Of a stretch of 64,000 bases of DNA, positions 10,911 to 21,173 are shown in pieces. The stretch's first letter is position 1. Each line of letters starts with the position of its first letter. Both the position numbers and the translations under genes were made by a program. Source of the DNA: Hyphodiscus hymeniophilus (lineage: Eukaryota; Ascomycota; Leotiomycetes; Helotiales; Hyphodiscaceae); the NCBI GenBank assembly GCA_016508695.1, contig VNKQ01000015.1, positions 434,001 through 498,000 on the forward strand. Reading direction: 5' to 3'. The notes beneath the pieces are model-generated. The model was not told the origin of the DNA, did no database searches, and saw only the letters and a list, made by a program, of their open reading frames with translations.

Positions 10911-11767
10911 GGGTTCAATTACGAGACAATGTCGATGATTTGAAGGAGATAGTCTTGTCTATTTGGTTTCTCGACAGAGCTCTTATGTAATGAGTGTGAT
11001 TCCATAATTTACAAGAGCGAAGTTTAATCTACAAGAAAATGGATACTGTGATTAGGATCTGTACTTTCTTTCACCCGTTTCGCGGATGAGAAATACACCT
11101 TACTCGCTATATACGTAGCTGTTTACTAGTTTGGTGTAATGCAAATTATTAATACCTCCAACGATCAATATCATGTCTTTAGCTATTCAAGGGTTAGTGT
11201 TTTCAGGAAATCAGTCTTTACTTATGGTTCGGACTTTTTTACCTAATCTTACAGCGTAGCAGGAAATCTATGCAATAAAGGAGACAAATTGTCCTCAGAT
11301 AGAAGGGGTACTAGGGTAGGGCCTACTCAGGAATTATTCACCAAAGCCTCAAAGTCCGTCAATTCCGCGTGGAGGCACAGTATATAGCTTCAACTGTCCC
11401 AGCTTCTTAGGTCTTCAATAATTCCTTCATCCCATTCGGCACATGCTCGCAACTCGCACCCACCAAGGGGATGAGGAATTTTCAAAGTCGAACTGATCGA
11501 ATAGACTCGAGAACAGGAATTAAATTAACTACTTTCAAACGTGTTTACAGCCGCTTAGACAGATGTCGCTTTATGATACAAGATCCGTAGTAATTTCTTT
11601 CATACAATTAGAGAGATGGTTTCGAAAGGAACGGCAACTAGTGTCTAAATTGCTACATCAAAGTATTACTCTGGTTTTCGTCTCAATCACCACGATGATC
11701 ACTACCTCAAGTAACCAGAGAGTTGAGTTCGATTTGGATCACTACGATCTCTTAAAACTGGCTACTA
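10911..11767. other. Intergenic, converging 3' ends
   Basis: This region lies between the stop codon of the transporter and the stop codon of arrestin 2. It is moderately AT-rich, with no recognisable coding or RNA feature. Confidence 0.45.
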
Positions 11768-13588
11768 CTAGAACACATCATTGCTATGTGCTCCGACCAC
11801 ATCAGCATATTCTGGTGGTAGTGCCAAGAAAAGAGTTGGCTCAGGCATAGGTCGTTGGATCTCGCTATCCAGATCTCCTACATCGCCAGATTGTGAATGA
11901 CTTGCTGAAGACTGGAATCTGCCCACTCTGCTGTCTTGGTTAACAATACACTGTCTCCCAGAAATATTTATAATCCCAGGAATAACAACAGGCGATGGAG
12001 TAAATCTGCGAGTCGTCTTTGCTAACGGCATCCGGACAGCCGCACTCAAATGTTCGCACTATTGTAGCATCATGTATACTAGAATAGGCGGGCAGAAGTG
12101 TATTTAGCGATGTTGCATAGCAGGATAATATGTGGATTGGGTGATCGATGGATATGTCGTAGCATTGGCGCTTGATCTCAGTTGGACCATCGGGTTCCGA
12201 TTTGTGCAGGCTTAGTACCACCTATATGTCACCGTTAGATAGGTTCATGAATCGAAAGCCTGAGAAAATTACATTTATCCAATGGCTCACATTAACATTG
12301 TCCCAATGCGTGTCGAGATGTATCCGCTGTGCTGGTTCAGACTCGCGCATGCTGAGGCAAGAAGGCAATTGCACTTGTAGCTCAATCTTTGTCGGGCCAT
12401 GTTTCAAACCAGGTCCGTTGGCGTCTCCTAGAGTAATTGCCATACCTCTCTTTTCTGACACAACCATCTTCGTCGATCCTAGTACCTGGGCCGATACTAG
12501 TGGCTTTTCGACTAGAGCATCCGTTCCTACATCTTCGAAGTCGCCCAGGTATCGTGATTCAATGGATTTCTCCAATAGCTTGATTTTCCGCTCTGGTGCT
12601 CTCCTGTAGACATTTCCACCGCGCCCAAAGAACTGAACGTTTTCGGTCAGATAAACCTGGAGAGAGTGACAGCGTATTTTGGACGAGGACAGTCGAAGTG
12701 TGATGGGGATCTTCGAACCTACGGGGAATGATTTGGAAGGGATTGCAAGATTGTAGTGTAATCGGTCTTCCCACTTCTTGTCAATCACTATTGGTCCGGC
12801 TTGGTCCACCAAGTCCAAATCTGGTACACGCACTAAGATGACGTCTTTAGTATTGTGGATGTTGGCTGTGAGCACTTTTTTCAGCTTGACAAACGCTTCA
12901 AGCTGGTAGTGAACGTATCTACCCCTAATCTTAATGGTTTCTGGACATGTTCGAGGTATTGGAAACTCGATGAAGAATTCGTAAATGCCTGGCTCGAACA
13001 GTTGGTAATCCGGTCTCTTTGTAGCAGTGCGTTTCCGGATACGAGTCGACTGGAAGGGTAGGTACTTTTGCTCTGTAGTATTCTGGTCCCGATTGAAATC
13101 AGTATTACTTGAATGGCTGTCCGACTGAATCGATGATGGCCGGAGAGGTGTGTAAACTCCGCAAATCGTTCCAAAACCAGGTAATATATTGCTATCCTTG
13201 TAGATATCTTTCGCAACCCTCTGCGGAGGACAGGAAAGGCGGGTGTCGAAGAAAAGCCAACTGTGCTTGATGAATTCTTTCTCTTCAAAATCACCGTAGG
13301 TCTCAGGGAGGCTACCTGCTAATGGTTTAGGAAAGGGCTTCTATTCATCGGCAGCAGATATCCCGTACCTCGATGTCGTTCAGTCCTTGACCTGCCTATA
13401 AAATCCAACCAAACGGCGTTCAGCTTAACAGCTTTTGCAATCTTCAAAACGAGCTTCCCACGGAGGACTGCCTCTTGCTCTTGATCCGCGCTCGACTGAC
13501 AGCCGAGATTGAAGCCTTTCTGGAACAGGACGGGTTCTGCGAGCTCGATCGAACATTGTATATGATGGCTTGAGGCTTTGTTCTCCAT
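11768..13588 (-). CDS. Alpha-arrestin-like protein 2 (Rod1/CreD-type layout, C-terminal PPxY)
   Basis: The product is a candidate ubiquitin-ligase adaptor for transporter endocytosis, as in yeast Rod1/Rog3 and Aspergillus CreD. The start is the ATG at 13588. Exon 1 (13369..13588) carries the N-domain core with VLRGKLVLKI and GRSRTER. A 53-nt intron leads to exon 2 (12273..13315), with FEPGIYEFFIEFPIP, then the C domain with YNLAIPSKSFPVGSKIPI and HWDNVNVSHWIN. A 51-nt intron (12222..12272) leads to exon 3, with DISIDHPIHILSC, LLPAYS and CGCPDA. These motifs follow each other in the order seen in the family. The last join is tentative: a 76-nt intron at 11951..12026 would connect to the frame ending in LPPEYADVV, where PPEY is a WW-domain ligand. 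That model gives 546 residues. If the last intron is wrong, the protein would end at 11940 without the PPxY motif. It diverges from the Zn2Cys6 regulator across a 720-bp region. Confidence 0.82.
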
Positions 13589-13878
13589 GCTATATGGACT
13601 TGCCTTGCATACTGATGGTGCAAAGTTCACGTCGAGGTGTTCTGACACAGGCGTTCAAGCAGGCGAGCTTCTGGAGAGCCATGGAACCGCACTCCTGACT
13701 TCAAAGAGCTTATGTACCTGGGCATGTTGCAGTTACGGAAATGCTTGCATTGGGAGAGCATTACCACGTGGCACAAGAGCACGCCTCACGGCCATTGCGC
13801 ATCATTTCCAGCGTGTCACGAAAAGCTGGCTGCGAAGATCTCAACGAATACCGGCATCAACATTTGTCTGCCGTGGGG

Positions 13879-13902
13879 TGCCATGTCATGTGCCATGTCA
13901 TG
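13879..13902. repeat. Tandem 12-bp repeat in the promoter region
   Basis: TGCCATGTCATG occurs twice, head to tail and without mismatch, between the divergent arrestin 2 and regulator genes. It could be a pair of protein-binding sites, or chance. Confidence 0.6.
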
Positions 13903-14141
13903 CATTCCCGGCTCCGGATTAGCAGAAGCCGGGAGAGCCGGTCGCACTCTTCTGTGCGCGTGGCCTCTCGCCCTCGTGCCTCTCCCCGCTCGTCTTCCTC
14001 TAGGCTCACGCAGTCTGGTGATGCTGGGCCTGGGCGCTGAGTCGCTAGTCGCTCACCTTTCGCCTAGCCATTGCACGAGACCCTGGCACTCCCATGCGTG
14101 GTGGCATGTTGCTGGTCGTTTTGTTGTGGCCTGAGGCTACA

Positions 14142-14149
14142 TGACGTCA
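14142..14149. promoter_or_regulatory. CRE/ATF-type palindrome TGACGTCA
   Basis: This is a perfect TGACGTCA octamer, the site bound by fungal Atf1/CREB-type bZIP factors. It is embedded in a looser inverted repeat (ACATGAC...GTCATGT). It lies 160 bp upstream of the regulator's start codon and 550 bp from arrestin 2. The match is seen; occupancy is inferred. Confidence 0.45.
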
Positions 14150-14308
14150 TCGTCATGTGGCGGCTCCGCGCACTGCGAGTACGACCCCGTTAGAACGTCA
14201 TGTGCTGTCGCTTGTCACTCAACCATCGCATCTCCACCAGTGCTCTCGGAGACAGTACTTCAACACTCGCCAAACCCAGCGCCTACCATACCACCGTTCC
14301 GCCAAGAG

Positions 14309-16870
14309 ATGTCTGAACAGTCAACTTCGCCGGGCACTCCCAGTACACCGCCAGAGCCAGAGCCAGAGCTAGGTCTGCCGGCTCTGAAGCGCCGACGCGT
14401 CGCCAGAGCCTGCCAGAGCTGCCGGTCCCAGAAGTCGAAGGTGAGTTTACCTGATTGATTCAAGCGACACCGTGCCTGTGTTGACAGCACAGCATGTGAC
14501 TTTTGCTGACTTGGTGCAAGTGCGATGGCGAGCATCCAGTCTGTGGTCGTTGCAAGGGCTACGGCCATACTTGCACCTGGCCCAAGGACAAGAAGGATGG
14601 CAAGCAGAGTTTAGACCTTCTCAGTCCCAATGATCTCGTCCCAAGAAACCAACAGCTGCCATTGCTGCAATTGGCAATCCAGTCCTACGAGAACTTAATA
14701 GCAAGTGTCCAGTCTGACCTGCCCGAATCTGCTCGCAATTCTGTCAATTCGACGTTGTCTCAGATTCGAGGTCGGTTGCCCATGGGCATGATTGGTCTAG
14801 CGAACCCGGTGAGTATCCCCACCGCAACTACGGCAACATCTCTTCGACGTGAGTCATCCAAACAGAGCGGGAACAACCCGAGGTATTTAGGGGAGGCGAG
14901 TGATGTTCGCTTCTTTCATACCATTAAGAAAATCCTTCGAGACGATGTCCAATCAGGTGGACCAATCGAGAATGAAACACAAAGCTACGACCAAGAGATC
15001 CTGCACTTAGAGACGCACGATGGTCGGCAGAACCTTCCAACAAAAGATATGGCAGATGCCTATATCGAAATTTACTTCTCTACGATTCACATCGCGTACC
15101 CCTTTCTGAGCAAGCCATCGTTTATGGCACGTTACGAGCGCTTTTGGAGAGGGGATAAAGAAGTCAATGAAGGCCCTTCGTGGCTTCCTCTTTTATGTAA
15201 GTCGCTGCTCACTTTAGAAGTCACCGAGCCTATCCTTATGTACCTTATTAGACACTATCTTCGCTATTGGCGCCTACTATACATCCTTCCCCCGATGCGA
15301 AAATGTTAACGTACAAGCACACCTCAACTATTTTGGACAAGCTATATTGCTTTCGAACTCGATGATGACGGATTGCACATTAGAGAATATTCAAATGCTG
15401 CTTGCCCAATGTTTCTTTTTACTAGCTATGAGTCAGACCGACAGGTAAAAGGAGATTTCCTAAAGCTTTTAAAAGCTAACACCCAAGTAGATGCTGGAAC
15501 ACTCTCGGTCTTGCAATCCGCGTAGCGCAGAGTATTGGCTTCCATGTTGAAGACTCACTCGACCAACCTTTAACAGGGTTCACTATAATGGAACAAGAGA
15601 CAATACGGCGGACTTGGTATTCGTTGTATGTCCTAGACCGGCTTCTCGCTCTTCAACTAGGCCGCCCCGTTGCTATCCACGAAGACGAGTATTATGTCAA
15701 TCTCCCTTCGACATCGGAAGAAAATCCATGCCGTTTTAACGGGGAACCTAATCAATCATCTCATGTTAAGACGCCTTCTTCCATTAATTATTTCATCTCC
15801 GTCATTAAGTTCTCCAAGATTCTGGGCCAAGTTATTAGCGATCTTTACAGGCCTTCACAGGTCGCCACTGAGCCTGACCAAATGCTATTGAGTACTACGG
15901 CTTTAGACGAGAAACTTGTGAAATGGAAATTAGATCTTCCACGCCATCTCCGGTTTGATCTAGGTCACACTTTTGAGAAATCAATGATTTTCAAGCGACA
16001 GGCAAGGCTTAGTCTGTAACCTCTTAAAACTGTTGCTAAAATTACTTAGCGGAATATGCTTGCTATCAAATTCCACCATCTCCGCACGCTCATGCATCGT
16101 CCATATCTTTGCTTGGCATGGGTACAGCAACCCAACCGACCTTTAATGGCTTTGCTTGAGCGAGCCCGCCATCGCGTTGATAGCTTAGAAAGAATCTGCG
16201 TCCACGAGGCTCAGCAAACAGCACATCTGTTGCACAATGTGGCCGACGAGAAATGTCTGGTGCACGACTTCCCCTGGTGGCAGATGGTCTCCTGTCTCCT
16301 CTGCGCGAGTTCTGTTCTCCTCGTCGCTCGTGCATGTATTGAACCCGACGGAGTTGATTTGATGGCTCAATCACAAACGCTTGACGAGGACGCAGAAACT
16401 TGTCTCAAGGTCTTCGATGCGTTAAGCGTCAACTCTGATGCTGCTCGACGTGCTAGAGATATGATGAAGGATTTGAAGAGGACACGCATCCTGCCGAGAA
16501 GTACTTTTAACATCCCTTTACTTTGCATTACTAATAATGCAAAGTAGGAAATTTCGATTCGAGAACTAACTCGACATCGATAAATGAGGGCTCAAACGAC
16601 AACGCACCAGAGCTGTCGCTGATAGACAGTCTTTCTAGCGAAGCTTTTTTCCAAACTTTTAATTACGGAGTTAGTCATAATGGAATCGAGTGGCAGACAT
16701 GGCCTGGCGAGCTATCAGATCCGATGGCATGGTCAGCACAGTTCCTCCATCCATCGCAGAATTTGGGTTTCAATTCCGTTCCAGTCTCTAATGCTGAAAT
16801 GCCTCAATACAAGCAGTTCGAGGGGCATATTCAGCAACCAGTGGACTCAGTCGAGACACACGGAGCATGA
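14309..16870 (+). CDS. Zn2Cys6 binuclear-cluster transcription factor with fungal_trans domain
   Basis: This is a nuclear DNA-binding regulator. The model is join(14309..14440, 14521..15196, 15252..15444, 15491..16001, 16050..16500, 16548..16870), 761 residues. The basic KRRRVARA run leads into the cluster Cx2Cx6Cx6Cx2Cx6C at residues 35-62, and the first intron splits the cluster directly before its third Cys. The fungal-specific transcription-factor domain follows from about residue 190, with YFSTIHIAYPFLSKPSF, CWNTLGLAIRVAQSIG and RRTWYSLYVLDRLLALQLGRP. Introns are 80, 55, 46, 48 and 47 nt. Four are GT-AG; the fourth (16002..16049) must use a GC donor (gcaagg) to keep FKRQ joined in frame to MLAIKFHHLRTLMHRP. 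The last exon adds a Ser/Asn/Gln-rich tail with WQTWPGELSDPMAW. The ATG at 14309 was chosen over an in-frame ATG at 14141 because the added residues look non-coding. Targets are unknown; the neighbouring transporter and arrestins are candidates. Confidence 0.9.
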
Positions 16871-17851
16871 TTGGAACCTTTCTCTATGTCAGCTTTACTG
16901 AGAGACCTTCGAGTGGGCCAAGCGAATAGTAGCCAAGATTTAATAAGGAAGCAGCGAGCTATCCGTTTCTGTAACATAAGCGACTTTAAGATCGTCCCGG
17001 TGTTAAGGGTTACATCTGTAAAGTAGTCTTGGAGTGCTCCAGCGATATATGAGCATCACCATTACTGTCGCCTGTAACTGTCGCCCGTAGCTATCGCTAG
17101 CAGCTATTACTATGGAGTGGCCATGTGACCTCGCGCAACCGCGTCTGCTTGCGATAATCGCGTGGAGTTGAAGTATCTTCTCTATTCATTGGACTACTTT
17201 TGCTATTTTAATCCTTGAAGTTTCTAAATAGAGATAGTCCCAAAGCGGAGCGCATAGTGCGACGCCTGGAACCAAGTTCGTTATCATATGGTTTGCGGGT
17301 ATATGACAGTCAAGACACGTGACAGTTCGATTATCGAGAGGCCGGTTGTGAGAACCTACTATAATAAAGGAGCAAACGAGTATAAGACTATATCTTCCAA
17401 CAAGTGAGTATTTACCGAGGAATTCTGGGCTAGTACTACGTCACCTTACAAAACTGGGTTGAAGATGCTAGTAAAGCAATTGTGGCTTGTACAACCATTG
17501 GAAGTATAGTCTTGAAGCCTTGAGGCCGTTGGTCCTAGTTCGTGAATTCCTACCATTAGGCGCCTTACAGCCTACCCAAATATCTACAAACGCTTTTCCA
17601 CGTGGCGTCTACGTGACTGGCGTCGACGGTGTAATTAGCTTCATCGAAATCGACGAAGTTATCTGAATTAACTGCCAATATATTTATAATATTTTTTATC
17701 GATAAAAAGGATATTGTTCGTTGCTTTTAGTATAAATCCTATTCTACATAGTCACGTGTTAAAACGGCAATTTGAACTGGGCTGGACGGCAGTCATACAA
17801 CTGCCCAATATAAAACAGCCGTCAGTCCAGCTTCGCCCGTGCAGTCTAAAA
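16871..17851. other. Intergenic, converging 3' ends
   Basis: The 981 bp lie between the stop codons of the regulator and the pyrophosphatase. A few short open frames occur but none is coding-like. No RNA gene or repeat was recognised. Confidence 0.45.
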
Positions 17852-18981
17852 CTAATCGGAACACTGTGTGACAGACTCCGGCAAATGAAACCACTTCTCT
17901 GAGCCGCCCTTCATTGGCGATAGCTGAGAAATCTCAGGTTCCTCAATCAGGTCGTCAAGCATGCCCATTGTGTCCACTATGTGCGGCGATTTCGCATTGG
18001 TGGCATTGACACTATGTAATCCACGTCAGGGCGTTCTGGAAATTCAAATCAACACATTGTGAGTTTGCTCACAGTGAAATAGCTTCTGGCTCAGAGGCTC
18101 TAGCAATCAATCCATCCCAAGCCCTAGCGCATTCCCGAACGATCTCTGTGGCGTATCTGATTTCTGGTCAGTGAAAAGTCAAGCATGTAAGAATGATCTC
18201 CGTGCATACTCTCTATTCTTAAAGGTTTCTTTAAAAGCAACTTTATTGACGGCTTTGCCGTCGGCAACTTTGTAGTATTTGAACCACTTGATACTCTCTC
18301 GCAGCAAGCCAGGGCAATGTGTCTCGATATCCTCAACATCGTTCAGCTTCGATGACAATGGGTCATTGACGTCAATAACGAATATCTTCCAGTCTGTTTC
18401 TCCCTCATCGAGAAGCAGCATAAGGCCGAGTATTTTGACCTGCTTAATTTGCCCTGTATACGCGACTTGCTCCCCAATCTCGCATGCATCTAAAGGATCT
18501 CTGTCGCCATGCGTTTGAGTTTCTGGGAAAATACGCGTGGGATCTTCCCATGTCTGTTTCGTGTTGAGTTAGCACGTAATACCATGGCCTGGGTATAGAG
18601 CGGGCTTTTCACCTGCGGGAAAGCGCCGTAATTCCACATATATCCTTTGAATGGAAAGCGATTACGAACATATCTCAGTTCCCCATTTTTTGTGTCCTGC
18701 TTAATTGGGTTGAGATGTTCGCTTCTTGAAATCTAGCACCGCTTACATTTAGCCAGATCGCACAGGAGAGGTTTGTAGGGGAAGAGGGCTTTTTTTACCT
18801 CATATTTGGCGTTTGTCCACCGCGGAATTTCGACTGCCATGTTCAATATCGTTTGATCAGCGTTAGCGTACAAAGGTATGTCATGCCATGGAGAGATCGG
18901 TGTCCCATCTTTCTCGATGAATATTCTGTAGTCATGTGTATTTGGCCACCCAACCTTCTTAACACTGTATTTGGGATGCAT
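17852..18981 (-). CDS. Soluble inorganic pyrophosphatase (family I, eukaryotic type)
   Basis: The enzyme hydrolyses pyrophosphate to two phosphates with Mg2+ and pulls biosynthetic reactions forward; family I enzymes are classically inhibited by fluoride. The model is complement(join(17852..18011, 18073..18156, 18210..18553, 18613..18732, 18799..18981)), with introns of 61, 53, 59 and 66 nt. It gives 296 residues, close to yeast Ipp1 (287). Landmarks in order are HDIPLYAN, VEIPRWTNAKYE, LNPIKQDTKNGELRYVRN, NYGAFPQTWEDP, the metal-binding signature GDRDPLD, LLDEGETDWK, KWFKYYKV, YATEIVRECARAWDGLIA and a C-terminal EKWFHLP. The three signature aspartates and the downstream Asp/Lys/Tyr positions are all present, so it should be active. 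Substitutions such as FPFKGYMWNYG (usual FPHHGYIHNYG) suggest a secondary paralogue. The frame stays open 86 codons upstream to an ATG at 19239, so a longer, possibly organelle-targeted form is possible. The start at 18981 matches the usual N terminus. Confidence 0.93.
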
Positions 18982-20143
18982 CTTGGAATCAAGAGTTGAA
19001 GTTTCTAAAGTTAGAATTTGTCCCAAGTTCCGAGGATGTGTGGTGAACAGAGTTGTGATTGCAAATGCACTATCGAGCGCAGTGTTGCAATGACTTTGGA
19101 ATTCTCTGAAGTGGCATGTTGTTACTTTCAGGTTTTCCGTGGACTTTGTGTCCGTGACTTCCGAGATACCCGAGCCACAGGGAACAACTCGGGTCGGACT
19201 CACAGCTTCTGAGCAAATGCGTAGAATGAGTTGAACCATTGTTCGGCTGTTATACTTCTCACCTTATAGAATATGATAAAAAGTTTTGGCAATGGCATGA
19301 ATTACATTCCACAAATGACAGACCTTGAGTAATCCTAGCATATTCTTATCCAGCTTTCAACTTCTGAAAGTTTCAGGAGGTTAATCTACACAGGAGTTTC
19401 AGGTAATGGAGATGCGCTCTCCAAGAACTCACTAACAGTCACTCAAGTCGCCACGCGTCAGGCAAACCGGGCTGAGCCGGGAATGGCCGCAGAAGACCAA
19501 TTCTTGAGGGGTTTTGCTGCGGGGATTTCTGTTTAACAGAATACTCTTCTGGGGGAATTGCGTTTCCAGCAACGAGCTTTCAAAGTGGGCGGGACGCACG
19601 AGAAAGGTGGGCTGTTGATTATAACTTTGTACCTACAGCGCGCACGTTTACGATAGATTGTCCAGCTTCAAACCTTTCTCAATTTACCAGACAACTCGGG
19701 GCATTGAAAATATGTTAATCAATGAAAGGTGCAACAAATTAGGGGCCTAGAGCGTACAACGTTGTATTGAACCCGTAAATGGACAGGGCTGGTTTGCAAC
19801 CAACGTTGTTCATAATGTGGCGCGGTCGATCAAGTCTAGATTCAAGAATCGCCACAGTCCAGCGGCTGGTCAGGTGAGCCGCGGCACGCTGATAACCGGA
19901 TAATTCGGCTAGAGAATCGGAAGAAACACAACCGCACGCCAATAGGACCATTTGGCTCTGATACTCGGCTCTAAAGGGACAATGGTGGTACGATACAAAC
20001 TTCTATGTGGCTGTTGCGTCATTCTTTAAGTAAAATCGAACGATCCTTAGTTATCATTCATAATTACTCAATAACACATTTGAAGTCTACAAAGCGACAG
20101 CCTAGCAGGACGATAGATACTGCGGAAGAGCAACAAACATACG
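18982..20143. promoter_or_regulatory. Shared divergent region, pyrophosphatase / FEX-module small protein
   Basis: This 1.16-kb stretch separates the pyrophosphatase start from the start of the small FEX-module protein on the other strand. The first 258 bp could instead encode an in-frame N-terminal extension of the pyrophosphatase (ATG at 19239, beginning MVQLILRICSEA). No named regulatory site is supported. Confidence 0.45.
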
Positions 20144-20419
20144 ATGCCAGCACCAAACCATAACATCGGGGCCACTTATATGATGCCCGACAATTACGAC
20201 AATTTGAATGAGCTCGAGGCACCTCCACCTGTCGAAAATCCTCATGAGGAGGGTCTCTATCGACATCACAGTTTGGAGGAATATCGCAGCGGCGAGCAGC
20301 AAACCCAAAACCAGGATTTGCCCATCAACCATAATAATAATGCTGTTGAAGAAACTAGGTCCAGTGACCATCGACGCCTATGCTTTGGGATTTGGAAATG
20401 CTTCGGACGTCGGTTTTAA
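20144..20419 (+). CDS. Small acidic protein carrying the FEX N-terminal module
   Basis: The 91-residue frame matches no family I know, but residues 12-50 are clearly related to the N-terminal tail of the fluoride exporter at 5890. Both share the pattern Y-x-[MI]-P-D-[ND]-[YF]-x-N-L-[ND]-E-L, then P-x-P-V-[EQ]-N-P-H-E, then an LEE-[YQ]-RS stretch. The similarity covers about 45 residues without frameshifts. After it comes a Gln/Asn-rich stretch and a short tail with two Cys, a Trp and basic residues (CFGIWKCFGRRF). There are no membrane helices, so it is not a channel. It lies divergent to the pyrophosphatase. It may be a free-standing regulator or interactor of FEX, or the remnant of a second FEX gene whose channel part is lost. 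Conserved frame, ATG and stop favour a real gene, but expression is unproven. Confidence 0.6.
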   Translation: MPAPNHNIGATYMMPDNYDNLNELEAPPPVENPHEEGLYRHHSLEEYRSGEQQTQNQDLPINHNNNAVEETRSSDHRRLCFGIWKCFGRRF

Positions 20420-21173
20420 ATCGAGACGGGAGAAACCTTTCTCGCTTAAGGAGCAGTAGCTTTGTTGGCAGCGTTGTTGAATTATAGTGGATATGGTGGG
20501 GTTCTGCTACAATATGATAGCTTTTATGGTGTGAATTTCATGCATTTGGGGATGAGGCATAGACACATGATATTATTCTGAGATGAAACACGTGTCCCAA
20601 TAGATAGGTAGGTAGATCGCAAATCAAGCCATTGACGCGCCAAAGATACAAGACTTTTCTTTATCTTCGTAATAAAAACAAAAGTTTTGGGCATCGGGAA
20701 AGGTTCCTAAGTGACACTCCCAGAAGTGAATCAAAGACCTGTAAATGTCAACAACAGGAGGACTTGGAGGCTTTACCTCAGTTGAGATAAAGGTGGACTA
20801 ATGCAAACTTCAAGTTTTGATCACATGATTGATTACATTACAAATCGCGCAGTAAAGTGCCTCGTTTTGAAAGCAGCCTTCTTGGTTCCGAGCAAATGCC
20901 AGTGACTTTACTCAAGACCTAGTCAAGGACGAATTCAGGTCGGTTATGGCGGAAAGGGTGGAAACATTCTTCTTTCGCCGCCGTACTCCTTGTTCGCTTC
21001 ATGCGGCTGTGTCGGGGGTTATTTGTCTGTGGATGATCAAAATGACTTTAGTACATGTTGAAAAAATCTTCGCCATAAGTAAACTAAAGTTCTCCATCGA
21101 CTTCTGTTGCCCATCCTTTGCCCATTTGTTCTCGTGCGCTGCTCTCTTGAAGTGATTGCTCGATAATCCAATT
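20420..21173. other. Intergenic
   Basis: The 754 bp lie between the small FEX-module protein and the HPP-family gene, both on the plus strand. The region was searched for a lost FEX channel domain downstream of the module; none of the pore motifs of the gene at 5890 is visible here. It presumably includes the HPP gene promoter. Confidence 0.45.

Larger units (their letters stand above)
13589..14308. promoter_or_regulatory. Shared divergent promoter region, arrestin 2 / Zn2Cys6 regulator
   Basis: The 720 bp between the two start codons are GC-richer than their surroundings. They contain a tandem 12-bp repeat and a perfect CRE octamer, listed separately. The open frames across it reflect base composition; the frame of the regulator extends upstream to an ATG at 14141 but has no conserved content there. 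Confidence 0.5.

Noticed and set aside
14141..14308. Upstream in-frame ATG of the Zn2Cys6 regulator
   Set aside because: Would add 56 residues without typical features; the ATG at 14309 gives the usual short basic lead to the zinc cluster.
19739..19951. 70-codon frame between the pyrophosphatase and the small protein
   Set aside because: No resemblance to any family; expected by chance in this length of DNA.
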